Positions 33,105-41,653 are shown, counted from the stretch's first letter. The stretch is 50,480 bases of DNA from Candidatus Wolfebacteria bacterium (GCA_002401345.1 NVSU01000004.1:628-51107); one strand, 5' to 3'. Numbers and translations are program-made. Notes: a model not told the origin generated them from the letters alone.

Positions 33105-33650
33105 CTAAAATGTGATTGGGATTCGATGTTCAAGTAATTCTCGTGTAGATCCTCCACTAAATGTATTCTCAAATAATAAAAACCCGGGAATATTCTGATC
33201 CGTATTCGAATATGAAAGTTGCACAGAAAATGCAATAGGTTCAGTCGTTATTGAGTCATCTGTGAGTACTATTGGGATGCGATCAGTAGCTGAGACACCA
33301 TTTAAATCTACAATTCGAACGGTTCCCGCAATACCTTCAAATGAGGGCCAACATGCTACATTTTTTTTCTCATTGGCAATGTGTCCTTCAATTATTACAG
33401 GGTCAACTACTACCTCATGTGGTGTGGGTGACGTGACAACTATTCCACATTCAACGATATCTTGATCAACCTCCACAAGTAGATCTTCATCTGACACCTC
33501 ATCGAGAGTAGTATCAGGGGCTATGTTATTTGATGGAAAAAAAGAATTAAGTGACACAAAGGGCTCGCCCTTAGAAAAAAGCCCTAATGCTACGGCTCCT
33601 AATGTAATTCCCACTGCCGCAACAAGAATTATTGTAATGATTTTTGACAT
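33105..33650 (-). CDS. Lipid/membrane-anchored Ig-like (Gmad2-like) protein
   Basis: 181 residues: N-terminal membrane helix about 4-24, a Ser/Asp/Glu-rich linker, and a beta-rich C-terminal domain from about residue 65 (CGIVVTSPTPHEVVVDPVII, GTVRIVDLNG, FSVQLSYSN). This layout resembles Gmad2-type immunoglobulin-like domains of spore germination and sporulation proteins; the assignment rests on pattern only. Extracytoplasmic location is likely. Confidence 0.55.
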   Translation of the reverse strand: MSKIITIILVAAVGITLGAVALGLFSKGEPFVSLNSFFPSNNIAPDTTLDEVSDEDLLVEVDQDIVECGIVVTSPTPHEVVVDPVIIEGHIANEKKNVACWPSFEGIAGTVRIVDLNGVSATDRIPIVLTDDSITTEPIAFSVQLSYSNTDQNIPGFLLFENTFSGGSTRELLEHRIPITF

Positions 33651-33666
33651 ATGTATTACTGTATAA

Positions 33667-33701
33667 AAAGAAATGAGCCCCTTAGAGACTCATTTCTTTT
33701 T
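33667..33701 (-). terminator. Terminator of the 33718-34746 gene
   Basis: AAAGAAATGAG / CTCATTTCTTT stem with a T run on the minus strand. Confidence 0.85.
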
Positions 33702-33717
33702 CCTTAATTAAGTGTAA

Positions 33718-34746
33718 TTATACTGCTTTATATAGACCGTCTTTTGTTTTCTTAAAGTATTTTGGATTTTGAAGGTTTACCATAATAGTATTTCTCTTCA
33801 AAAATCGTTCCTTCATCATAAGCTCTATAATATCGTCCTTAGAGAGTGCACCTTTTTCTTTTAGAATATCCCTGAGCACATCCTTTACCACTCCATGTCG
33901 GTACCCCCATTCTGAAAGTCCATATGTACCACGTCCCACGAGTACAAATCGAGCATCTTTTATTAATTCATTATGACATGTTGCTGAATTAGTTTTCTTT
34001 TTAAAGACTTCAGTAATTGACTTAGCAACTTCTCTAAAGTGCATTGGTGATCCATGTTGTCGCATCACAAGAAATGCATAATCTTTCACACCTTTTGTTT
34101 TTATATTAGATGAAGTAGCCTTTCCCCATTCACCGAGTGGATTTCTGCTGATTTTTTTTGAAAGTAAAAGCCATCGTCGAGCAATTTCTTGATTTTTATA
34201 TTCGTGATTTAAACTCTTGATTTCGTCTAGGAATTGATCAATCATATCTGCTTCTGCAATAATGTCATCGTTGTTTAATGATTTGTACAGATTCTTTAGT
34301 CCGTCATGTATATGTCCATCAACATCATTATCAACACTCCATCGCGCATTAAAATGATCATCATCTTTGTGGCGTGTAAACTCATCTCCTAATACTAAAA
34401 AGAAATTAATATGGTTTTGAGATAATTTATCTTTTGAAATATGACTTAGTAAATCACCTTCATGAACCACAGAACCCAAAGAAACCATTAACTCTTTAAG
34501 TTCATCAAACACAGCCTTTTCTTGCTCAAATGCATCTGATTTCTTTATTGCCATAAGAGCTGCATTTTCTATTTGTCGCACTCGCTCACGCGTAATACTA
34601 TACATATTACCAATAGACTCTAAAGTCTTTCTCTCAGACTCACCTCCGAGTCCAAATCGATTTAGCACAACATCATAGGCCCTCTCATTTAGGTTACCCA
34701 TAATTTTTTTGCTTATATTTTTTGGTTTAAAAGTTAATGTTGCCAT
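33718..34746 (-). CDS. Regulator with sigma4-like and HARE-HTH-like domains
   Basis: 342 residues. Residues 18-70 contain ERAYDVVLNRFGLGG and LESIGNMYSITRERVRQIEN, a sigma-70 region 4 helix-turn-helix; there is no region 2, so it cannot act as an ordinary sigma factor. About residues 225-290 (YAFLVMRQHGSPMHFREVAK, FVLVGRGTYGLSEWGY) look like a HARE-HTH winged helix as in the RNA polymerase delta subunit, with a second similar unit to the end (KDVLRDILKEKGALSKDDII, 20 residues). Inferred role: polymerase-associated regulator. Own promoter and terminator; monocistronic. Confidence 0.7.
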   Translation of the reverse strand: MATLTFKPKNISKKIMGNLNERAYDVVLNRFGLGGESERKTLESIGNMYSITRERVRQIENAALMAIKKSDAFEQEKAVFDELKELMVSLGSVVHEGDLLSHISKDKLSQNHINFFLVLGDEFTRHKDDDHFNARWSVDNDVDGHIHDGLKNLYKSLNNDDIIAEADMIDQFLDEIKSLNHEYKNQEIARRWLLLSKKISRNPLGEWGKATSSNIKTKGVKDYAFLVMRQHGSPMHFREVAKSITEVFKKKTNSATCHNELIKDARFVLVGRGTYGLSEWGYRHGVVKDVLRDILKEKGALSKDDIIELMMKERFLKRNTIMVNLQNPKYFKKTKDGLYKAV

Positions 34747-34777
34747 AAGTTAATTTGTATGATTATTTACTATGTTG

Positions 34778-34805
34778 ATTTTATCATCACTGTAAAAAAA
34801 GTCAA
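34778..34805 (-). promoter_or_regulatory. Promoter of the 33718-34746 gene
   Basis: Minus strand TTGACT (34800-34805), 16-nt spacer, TAAAAT (34778-34783) with an upstream TG. The rest of the 221-bp gap to rseP (34806-34967) shows no ORF or clear structure. Confidence 0.6.
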
Positions 34806-34967
34806 TTGAATACACAGTGGATTCATGTCATTGTCATCCACCAATTATTCTGACTAATTAAATGGTCTATATGTAAATCGTATCTAAATCAAGCCAGTAA
34901 ATACAGGGCTTATTTGGATAAAATCTTATATTTGCATAATAACAAATAAATCAAATTTTGTCAAAGA

Positions 34968-36065
34968 TTACAATAATTTACCGATATCAAAAAAGGTAAC
35001 CACTACCATGAGTAAGATGAGTAAGAAAAATCCTATTGCATTCAAGGTGTTTGCAATCGAAGGATTAATAGGAGAACCTTTTATCTTTTCTATTAATAAA
35101 AAGAGTAGTCGTCCCCCATCCAGCGCAGGGAATGGGATTAAATTGATGATTGCGAGGTTAATTGAAATGATCGCAGTCAATGAAAGTAGAAATACAAACC
35201 CAAGCTGGGCTGCGTCGCCCACTACCCCAACAATTCCAACTGGCCCTGAGATTTTTGAGATATCGGCTTCTCCTATGAACGCATCTCTAATTAAAAGAGA
35301 GAGAGATACTACTGTATCTTTTGTTATTGTTGCAGTTAATTTTGCTCCTTCAATAAGTGCTTTATGAACTGGAAGTTTCAAAATTCCCACAAGATCCATG
35401 GCTATACCAATAGCAGGAACACTCTCTTCAACAAGGCCAATTTGAGGAAGAAGTGTGACGGATTGAGATATATCATCTCTTTCAAATGTCACTATCAACT
35501 CTTGACCGGGCCGTGATGAAACAAATTCCTTGACGGCTTCTGGTGTAAGTACATCAATTGATGATGTCGGATCACTTACTGAAGTAATTTTATCACCTTG
35601 AATTAATCCTGAAAATCCAGCTGGTGACTCATCTAATACTCCTGTAACCATAAGTGACACATTTGTAACTTCAACTCCCGCTCGTTCTTGTCCTACTGTT
35701 GATGGCAAACCAGCTATTAATCCTATCGACAACAATAGCCACGCGAGTACAAAATTAAAAATTATTCCTGCAGACAACACCGCAGCTTGAATATATTTTG
35801 GTTTGTGTATAAAACTTCGTGATCGATCTGGTCCAGTAAGTGATTCTTCGTCTGGAGTTTCTCCAAATATCTTTACAAATCCACCAAATGGCAATGCATT
35901 AAATGAATACTCTGTTTCACCTTTTTTTACACTAAATAACTTAGGAGGAAACCCAAAGCCAAATTCATCTACTCGTATTCCTGATTTCTTGGCAACAATA
36001 AAATGACCGAACTCATGAACTAACACAAGCACAACCAGAATAACTAAAAATATAAATATAGACAT
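34968..36065 (-). CDS. rseP: Site-2 intramembrane metalloprotease RseP
   Basis: 365 residues. LVHEFGHFIVA near residue 16 is the zinc-binding HExxH inside the first membrane helix, GGFVKIFGE follows, a PDZ domain spans about 130-210 (GVLDESPAGFSGLIQGDKI), and NLIPFPALDGGRLLFLL near 310 gives the third zinc ligand. Family members cut anti-sigma factors and remnant signal peptides in the membrane. First member downstream of frr, as often seen. Confidence 0.95.
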   Translation of the reverse strand: MSIFIFLVILVVLVLVHEFGHFIVAKKSGIRVDEFGFGFPPKLFSVKKGETEYSFNALPFGGFVKIFGETPDEESLTGPDRSRSFIHKPKYIQAAVLSAGIIFNFVLAWLLLSIGLIAGLPSTVGQERAGVEVTNVSLMVTGVLDESPAGFSGLIQGDKITSVSDPTSSIDVLTPEAVKEFVSSRPGQELIVTFERDDISQSVTLLPQIGLVEESVPAIGIAMDLVGILKLPVHKALIEGAKLTATITKDTVVSLSLLIRDAFIGEADISKISGPVGIVGVVGDAAQLGFVFLLSLTAIISINLAIINLIPFPALDGGRLLFLLIEKIKGSPINPSIANTLNAIGFFLLILLMVVVTFFDIGKLL

Positions 36066-36086
36066 ATAATAGAGGTAGAAATTGTA

Positions 36087-36641
36087 TTATTTTTCGAGGA
36101 GATCTATTTCTTTTTTCTTATAAAGAGATTCTAGATTTAGATTAGATGCATCGACTAATTTCTGTAATTCATCTTTAGATCTATATTTATCATCCTCAGA
36201 AATCTCTCCGTTTTTTTGTTTAGTTTGAATATCTTCCCATACCTTTTCTCTTTCTCCTCTCAAGGAAATACGTGCATCTTCTAATTTATCCTTAACTATC
36301 TTCACAAAACTAGTCCTGCGTTCAGTTGTGAGTTGAGGAAAAATAATTCTAATTCCTGTTCCGTCAACAGACAAAGAGACTCCAATATTCAACAGACCAA
36401 TTGCTTTTTCTATTTCTTTAACCTGACTATTGTCATATGGAATTACTCGAAGTGTCTTTGGGTCTTCGATAGTAATGGATGCAATATTGTTTAAAGGAAC
36501 ATGAGAGCCGTATGATTCCACGAGTACTGGATCAAGAAGAACCGGAGACGCAAGTCCGGTGTGTATTTGAGATAATTCTTTTGAAAGCCATTCTTCGACC
36601 TTCACTAGATCTTTTTTAAAATTTATAAAATCGTATGCCAT
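36087..36641 (-). CDS. frr: Ribosome recycling factor
   Basis: 184 residues, the usual length. Splits post-termination ribosomes with EF-G. LSQIHTGLASPVLLDPVLVE (20 residues) holds the conserved R/TGxA region, then PLNNIASITIEDPKTLRVIP and the C-terminal helical EDARISLRGEREK. One conserved Arg of the usual R-T-G-R-A is changed (HTGLAS), a minor oddity. 12 bases downstream of the holB-like gene. Confidence 0.95.
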   Translation of the reverse strand: MAYDFINFKKDLVKVEEWLSKELSQIHTGLASPVLLDPVLVESYGSHVPLNNIASITIEDPKTLRVIPYDNSQVKEIEKAIGLLNIGVSLSVDGTGIRIIFPQLTTERRTSFVKIVKDKLEDARISLRGEREKVWEDIQTKQKNGEISEDDKYRSKDELQKLVDASNLNLESLYKKKEIDLLEK

Positions 36642-36653
36642 ATAGTCCTAGTA

Positions 36654-37355
36654 TTATATCACAAGAGATAAATGTTCTAAAAGCATTTTTACAGATGACC
36701 CCTGTTGATTCATATATTTTCTGCACTTCCACACTTCTTGAAGCGATATAAAATCCTCTTTTGTATTTCTCATATCTGAAGCACTATTCAGTGCAATTTC
36801 AATAGTATTCAAGAATGAAAGTGCATCACCTTTAAGTACTGACGGAGAGGAATATTTTTCATGAGCCCCTAGTAGTTCTTTTACTATTGAAAGTCTGTCT
36901 TCTTTCTCACCTTCAATAAATTTTTTCGCTCGTTCAATTTCGACCGCAGTATTTTGAATAGGAGTATCATTGATTACATTACATCGAGACAGAAGTGTGT
37001 CGATAATATTATTTGCACTAGACATAAGGATAAAAAAATGAACATCCGTAGCTGGCTCTTCAAAAACTTTTAATAGTGCGTGTTGTGCTTCACGTGTAAA
37101 AAAATCTGTATCAATAATTAAAATCTTTTTTGTACCCGCAGCATCAACTCCTTTTTGTACCTGCAGTGATTTTAGTTCACGAGCATCATCGATGGTACAT
37201 ATTTCAAAATTTCTATACATCACATCTGGATTGCCTTCTATCGTAATCCCATTACTACGAATAATATCAAAAAGCTCCTCCTTGATGTGAGATCTGTCCC
37301 CCACAATGAGATATGCGTGGTGAGTAATATCGGTAATGTGAGATTTTAAGCTCAT
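36654..37355 (-). CDS. DNA polymerase III delta'-like clamp-loader subunit
   Basis: 233 residues, AAA+ related. HAYLIVGDRSHIKEELFD stands where a P-loop would be but has no GKT/S, as is common for delta' subunits. ILIIDTDFFTREAQHALLKV and FEEPATDVHFFILMSS are the Walker B and sensor 1 regions, and DTLLSRCNVI contains the SRC motif of clamp-loader arginine fingers. It is shorter than the usual 330 residues, lacking much of the C-terminal collar domain. Confidence 0.8.
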   Translation of the reverse strand: MSLKSHITDITHHAYLIVGDRSHIKEELFDIIRSNGITIEGNPDVMYRNFEICTIDDARELKSLQVQKGVDAAGTKKILIIDTDFFTREAQHALLKVFEEPATDVHFFILMSSANNIIDTLLSRCNVINDTPIQNTAVEIERAKKFIEGEKEDRLSIVKELLGAHEKYSSPSVLKGDALSFLNTIEIALNSASDMRNTKEDFISLQEVWKCRKYMNQQGSSVKMLLEHLSLVI

Positions 37356-37372
37356 ATATATGAATATACTCG

Positions 37373-38383
37373 TTATTTACTTAAGGAGGCTTTCTTGTAT
37401 GTATCTAGATGTTCAAGTGCTATACCTGTTCCATTTACAACACAATACAGAGGTTCTTCAGCAAGATATGCTTTAACTCCAATTTTTCGATACACAAGCT
37501 CAGTCAAATTTCTAAGTAGAGATGATCCACCTGTCATTATAATTCCATTGTCAATAATATCTGAGGACAACTCTGGAGGGCATTGCGCTAATACATCTTT
37601 GATTGCTCGAATCATAAGTCGAAGTTCATTATCAATCGCTTTTGCGATTTCATTTGTAGAAATAGTCGCTGAACGAGGGAGTCCTTGGATAAAATCACGT
37701 CCTTTAATAGTATACGTAAGTTCATCTTCAATAGGAATTGCAGATCCTATCTTAATTTTAACTTTCTCTGCTGTCTTATCTCCGATTGCCAGATTAAATG
37801 TTTTCTTTATGTAGTCGGCAATTGCTTGATCAATTTTATTTCCCGCACATTTTACAGAATTAGATGCAACAATACCTCCAAGAGAAATCACCGCAACATC
37901 AATCGTTCCTCCTCCAATATCAACAACCATATGTCCTTGTGATTGATAAATGGGAATACCTGCACCAATAGCTGCAAGAATTGGCTCTTTTACCACGTAT
38001 GCATTCTTTGCTCCTGCTTTTATTGCAGCTTCCACTACCGCTCGTCGCTCAGTCGAAGTCACCCCTGCAGGAACTGAAATCATCACATCTGGCTTAAAGA
38101 GATTAAAAGGTCCAAGTGCTTTATTTATAAAATATCGAAGCATTGCTTCTGTCACTCGATAATCAGCGATCACACCATCTCTCATGGGACGATACGCAAT
38201 AATACTGTCAGGTGTTTTCCCAATCATGTCCTTTGCTTCACTCCCAATCGCCAATATTTTATTTTTCTGCTCTGAGACAGCGACTACTGCAGGTTCATTC
38301 AATACAATTCCCTTCCCAGGTAAATAGACCAGTGTGTTCGCTGTTCCTAAATCTATTCCTAATTTTTTTGAAAAAAGTCCCAT
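37373..38383 (-). CDS. mreB: Rod-shape actin homologue MreB
   Basis: 336 residues, full length. KLGIDLGTANTLVYLPGKGI at the N-terminus (phosphate 1), MVVDIGGGTIDVAVISLGGI about 155 (phosphate 2), GIIMTGGSSLLRNL about 285 (adenosine). Organises cell-wall elongation at the membrane with MltG-type enzymes. The mRNA has a family 2 structured leader (38384-38483) downstream of a good promoter (38524-38551); no Shine-Dalgarno sequence precedes the ATG. Confidence 0.97.
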   Translation of the reverse strand: MGLFSKKLGIDLGTANTLVYLPGKGIVLNEPAVVAVSEQKNKILAIGSEAKDMIGKTPDSIIAYRPMRDGVIADYRVTEAMLRYFINKALGPFNLFKPDVMISVPAGVTSTERRAVVEAAIKAGAKNAYVVKEPILAAIGAGIPIYQSQGHMVVDIGGGTIDVAVISLGGIVASNSVKCAGNKIDQAIADYIKKTFNLAIGDKTAEKVKIKIGSAIPIEDELTYTIKGRDFIQGLPRSATISTNEIAKAIDNELRLMIRAIKDVLAQCPPELSSDIIDNGIIMTGGSSLLRNLTELVYRKIGVKAYLAEEPLYCVVNGTGIALEHLDTYKKASLSK

Positions 38384-38483
38384 GATAGATTAAAACGAGT
38401 GAAGTGAGTATTTAATCATCACCCTGTGAAATCTTTTGCTACATGCAAAAGAAAAAATCTTTGATTTTTTATTTCACTGGGGT
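38384..38483 (-). promoter_or_regulatory. Family 2 structured leader of mreB
   Basis: Minus strand, 100 nt from the element to the ATG. Terminal helix ACCCCAGTGAAAT / ATTTCACAGGGT (38471-38483 with 38421-38432), two hairpins (AAAAAATC/GATTTTTT and CTTTTGC/GCAAAAG), then a helix GATTAAA/TTTAATC four bases from the start codon where ftsZ has GATTTTC/GAAAATC: the helix is kept while the bases differ. A mini-ORF of nine codons (38390-38419) ends six bases before the mreB ATG. Confidence 0.75.
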
Positions 38484-38523
38484 CTAAAAAAATATACTCA
38501 TTACAATCGTTATTTGTTTGACA

Positions 38524-38551
38524 ATTTTACCATACCGAAAAGGAGTGTCAA
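38524..38551 (-). promoter_or_regulatory. Promoter of mreB
   Basis: Minus strand TTGACA (38546-38551), 16-nt spacer, TAAAAT (38524-38529). Predicts a leader of roughly 135 nt that includes the structured element. Confidence 0.65.
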
Positions 38552-38606
38552 ATTTTAATATATATGTATAATACAATCAGAATAGTGATCATATAAAACA
38601 AAAGAC

Positions 38607-39281
38607 ATGATAGAATTATTTTTATTTTTTATTATTCTTGTTATTGGAATAGTAAGCACAGCCTTATGGTTTCAAGAAACACACGTTATCGCACCTGTAA
38701 GCACTCTGTCTCTTGATAAACGTATCGTCTCACGAAAAAAAATGAGCCAGTGGACTCCAAGGAATCATGTACTCATTGAATTTCTTCCAGTCGTGCACGC
38801 TCATCTCATGAATACAAACGTACATGCAGTGCTCGAGAAATTGGGATATAGAATGCTCTCAGAGAGAGAAAAATATATTATCAGAAAGCAATATTCATAT
38901 GAATCAAGCTTTACTAACTTTATCGTTGTATTTCCGCACAAAAAAGGATCGAACTTACATACGAGTGGTATCTCGTGCATACAGTGGACTGAAAATGGTG
39001 TCACGTATACCAGTGATGCATCTCGACATAACATTCAGTGTGTAATGAGAATGAAAAAATACATTCTTAAAGACTCTTTGGTGAATTCATTCTATGTAGG
39101 TGTCACGAGGAATAAAACGACACTATGGACAACAATTCTTGATCGCACGTATGATATCAAAGTAGCACTGTCTGCTTTATTAATTTTCATTAAAAATAAA
39201 GCCCAAAAAGCTCTCACACAGAGAGCTTTTTTTTATATCCCTGTGATACACTTAGGGCATGAATCCCGTAGTAGAAAATGA
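38607..39281 (+). CDS. Hypothetical protein with N-terminal membrane helix
   Basis: 224 residues from ATG 38607. A hydrophobic helix at about residues 2-22 is followed by a soluble, basic region (LIEFLPVVHAHLMNTNVHAV, 20 residues; GSNLHTSGISCIQW). No family recognised. The frame runs straight through a strong terminator (39207-39233) and closes on a TGA inside leader copy C at 39279-39281, so the last about 25 residues may be an accident and the ancestral stop may have been lost. Confidence 0.55.
   Translation: MIELFLFFIILVIGIVSTALWFQETHVIAPVSTLSLDKRIVSRKKMSQWTPRNHVLIEFLPVVHAHLMNTNVHAVLEKLGYRMLSEREKYIIRKQYSYESSFTNFIVVFPHKKGSNLHTSGISCIQWTENGVTYTSDASRHNIQCVMRMKKYILKDSLVNSFYVGVTRNKTTLWTTILDRTYDIKVALSALLIFIKNKAQKALTQRAFFYIPVIHLGHESRSRK
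39207..39233 (+). terminator. Terminator inside the end of the 38607-39281 frame
   Basis: AAAAGCTCTC ACACA GAGAGCTTTTTTTT, a canonical terminator. Confidence 0.85.
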
Positions 39282-39395
39282 CATTATGGGAACATCATAG
39301 TGTATGTATTGTAGTAAGTCGAAATTGTATAAGTAATTAATAATATGTGGCATACATGCTCCTTAAAGAGCGATGTCATTTTTCACTACGGGATG
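39259..39395 (+). promoter_or_regulatory. Family 1 structured leader/repeat, copy C, before priA
   Basis: 132-bp element (39263-39394). Its terminal inverted repeats match copies A and B, the middle is diverged, and the GCTC/GAGC hairpin near the 3' end is kept. Mini-ORF 39259-39300 starts M-N-P-V-V-E-N-D-I. The 3' boundary CTACGGGAT runs into the priA start codon (ATG 39393-39395). Confidence 0.75.
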
Positions 39396-41354
39396 AAAAT
39401 AGTTAGTGTAATTCCATATTCTAAGGGGATTCACAAGGAAACGCTCACCTATTTCAGTTCAAAAGATATTCCTGTGGGAAGTATTGTGACTGTTCCTGTG
39501 AGAAAAAAACTTGTGACCGCATTTGTGACTGAGTCTAAAGATCTTCTCAAGGCAAAGTCTGATGTGAAGTCATCCTCGTTTAATTTAAAAAAAGTTGATT
39601 CGATTGTTGGGCCTTCTCTGTTTAATCAGGAGTTCTTTTACACCGTACGTGACCTTAAAAAATATTATGCGACTCATTCAAGTTTACTGTTTAGTTCCCT
39701 CATTCCAACACTCTTTCTAAAAAAGTACGCACAACTTACGCTTCCTCATATTGCTTCAGAAAAAAGTACCTCGTCTATACGACAAGAAAAATTATTATTC
39801 CAATCTCCTGATGAGGAACGATTGAGTTACTACAAAACCTATATTCGTGAATCATTTGCAAAAGGTGAGTCGCTTTTTATATGTCTTCCAAATAGTAATG
39901 ACATACAAACTTTTCTTCCAATAATTAGCAAAGGGATCGAACAATATGTATTTGTGCTTCATGGTGCCCTTACAGATAAAAAACAAATTGAGGTCTATAA
40001 TAAACTTATTGATGAAACACACCCTGTGGTAATTATCGCAACAGGGTCATATCTCTTTGTTCCACGCAATGATATTGGAACTATCATTGTTGAGCGAGAA
40101 AGTTCATCTACATATAAAACATTCACACGTCCCTATATTGACATGCGAATCGTTGCTGAAATCTATTCTCACTATTTAAATGCCAAGCTCATATACGCAG
40201 ATACATATTTACGAACGGAGACACTGTGGAGACATGATCAAAACGAGTTCTCTGAAGTAGATCAATTTAATTTTAGACCACCTATTCAATTGAAACATCC
40301 TATTATAGATGTAAGAAAAAATATTAAAGACGAACCACAAAAAAAATCTAAAAAATTCTCGGCATTAAATGATGAAGTACTTCAACTTATACACACTGCA
40401 TTAAAAGAAAATAGGAAAATATTCCTCTTTGTACTCCGGAAAGGTCTCGCGGGGATAACGGTCTGTAACGACTGTGGAACAGCAGTACTTTGTGAATCGT
40501 GCTCGGTACCAATGACACTTTTCAATCAGAAAAATAAGATCACCCATAAAGGCAAAAAAGAAAGCATATTCATATGTAATAAATGTAGAGCAGTTAAGAG
40601 AACAAATGTGATATGTAAAGAATGTGATAGCTGGAATCTCGTATCACTTGGAATTGGAATTGAAAGCGTACTAAAGGAAGTCAAGAATGAATTTAGTGAT
40701 GCCAAAGTATTTGTAATTGAAGGTGAAACTGTGAAGACAAAAACTCAGGGTAAAAAAATTATCTCTGAGTTTAATTCATCCACCAATGGAATACTTGTGG
40801 GGACCGAAATGGCACTTTCATATATAAATGAGAAAGTTGATGAGAGTGTGGTGGTCTCATTTGATTCATTGTTCTCAATTCCGGGGTTTAGAATTAATGA
40901 AAGGGTTCTCAAACTTCTTACTTCTCTTTCCTCAATTTCTAAAAACTCGGTACGTATACAAACCAAGAATCCTGATGAATCAATTCTTACACATATTCAA
41001 GAGAGGACCATGGTTGATTTTTTCAGAGAAGAATTAAAGCTGAGAAAACAATTCAACTATCCTCCTTTTTCGACACTTATTAAAATCAGTTTCAGTGGAA
41101 ATACAAAAGATGTAGAAAAAGCTCATGATATGTTTCATACATTATTTAATTCATACCCCCTTGAACTATTCAGGTCAGTTATTACCAAAGGTAAGCGCTT
41201 GCATGCTATACACGCAATACTCAGAATTGATCGATCTACATGGGCACTCCCCTCACGTGGTACTAAAGGCGAGCTCGACACATTGCTTCTCGAAAAACTC
41301 ATCTCTCTCCCTCCTTCATATATAGTACATATCGATCCAGAGGATCTGTTGTAA
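39393..41354 (+). CDS. priA: PriA-like primosomal protein lacking helicase motifs
   Basis: 653 residues. The N-terminal DNA-binding domain (VIPYSKGIHKETLTYFS, VPVRKKLVTAFV) and the C-terminal zinc region (CNDCGTAVLCESCSVPMTLF, CNKCR, CKECDS; eight Cys) match PriA, as do GIGIESVLKEV and FPPF-type NYPPFSTLIKIS. But the Walker A segment (TGSGKTE) is absent, DEEH is replaced by VERESSS, and the QVAGRAGR motif is replaced by LSSISKNSVRIQ. It is thus unlikely to be an ATPase or helicase and may be a scaffold for replisome loading. Start at 39393, at the end of leader copy C; an ATG at 39345 would include the repeat. Confidence 0.85.
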   Translation: MKIVSVIPYSKGIHKETLTYFSSKDIPVGSIVTVPVRKKLVTAFVTESKDLLKAKSDVKSSSFNLKKVDSIVGPSLFNQEFFYTVRDLKKYYATHSSLLFSSLIPTLFLKKYAQLTLPHIASEKSTSSIRQEKLLFQSPDEERLSYYKTYIRESFAKGESLFICLPNSNDIQTFLPIISKGIEQYVFVLHGALTDKKQIEVYNKLIDETHPVVIIATGSYLFVPRNDIGTIIVERESSSTYKTFTRPYIDMRIVAEIYSHYLNAKLIYADTYLRTETLWRHDQNEFSEVDQFNFRPPIQLKHPIIDVRKNIKDEPQKKSKKFSALNDEVLQLIHTALKENRKIFLFVLRKGLAGITVCNDCGTAVLCESCSVPMTLFNQKNKITHKGKKESIFICNKCRAVKRTNVICKECDSWNLVSLGIGIESVLKEVKNEFSDAKVFVIEGETVKTKTQGKKIISEFNSSTNGILVGTEMALSYINEKVDESVVVSFDSLFSIPGFRINERVLKLLTSLSSISKNSVRIQTKNPDESILTHIQERTMVDFFREELKLRKQFNYPPFSTLIKISFSGNTKDVEKAHDMFHTLFNSYPLELFRSVITKGKRLHAIHAILRIDRSTWALPSRGTKGELDTLLLEKLISLPPSYIVHIDPEDLL

Positions 41355-41384
41355 ATATAATCCTAAAATATACATAATAACTGG

Positions 41385-41412
41385 TTGCATTATATACCCC
41401 GTATGGTATTCT
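41385..41412 (+). promoter_or_regulatory. Promoter of rpsU, predicts a leaderless mRNA
   Basis: TTGCAT (41385-41390), 16-nt spacer, TATTCT (41407-41412) with an upstream TGG. ATG is at 41420, seven bases after the -10 box. Confidence 0.5.
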
Positions 41413-41419
41413 GAAGTCT

Positions 41420-41653
41420 ATGCCTACGAGCAAAATAATTATAGAAGTCACAAAGAATAAGAACGAAAACAATATAAATATTGTTCGTCGTTTTTCTCGT
41501 AAAATGAAGGAATCTGGAACACTCAGAAAAGTACGTTCAATTCGATATAAACAAAGAACTCCTTCTGCCTTAACTCTTAAACAATCAGCACTTCGAAGAA
41601 TCGGTAAAGCAAAAGAAAGAGAAGTACTCCGAAAACTAGGTAAAATAAAATAA
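41420..41653 (+). CDS. rpsU: 30S ribosomal protein S21-like (bS21)
   Basis: 77 residues, very basic. INIVRRFSRKMKESGTLRKV aligns with the S21 pattern (A-L-R-R-F-K-R...G-I-L), followed by RSIRYKQRTPSALTLKQSAL and a Lys/Arg-rich tail. S21 binds near the anti-Shine-Dalgarno end of 16S rRNA and helps initiation. First gene of rpsU-ybeY-UDG-like, with ybeY starting nine bases later. Confidence 0.8.
   Translation: MPTSKIIIEVTKNKNENNINIVRRFSRKMKESGTLRKVRSIRYKQRTPSALTLKQSALRRIGKAKEREVLRKLGKIK

Noticed and set aside
677-39394. CRISPR array as an explanation of the family 1 repeats
   Set aside because: Copies are 133 bp, dispersed by up to 38 kb, with no spacers and no cas genes.
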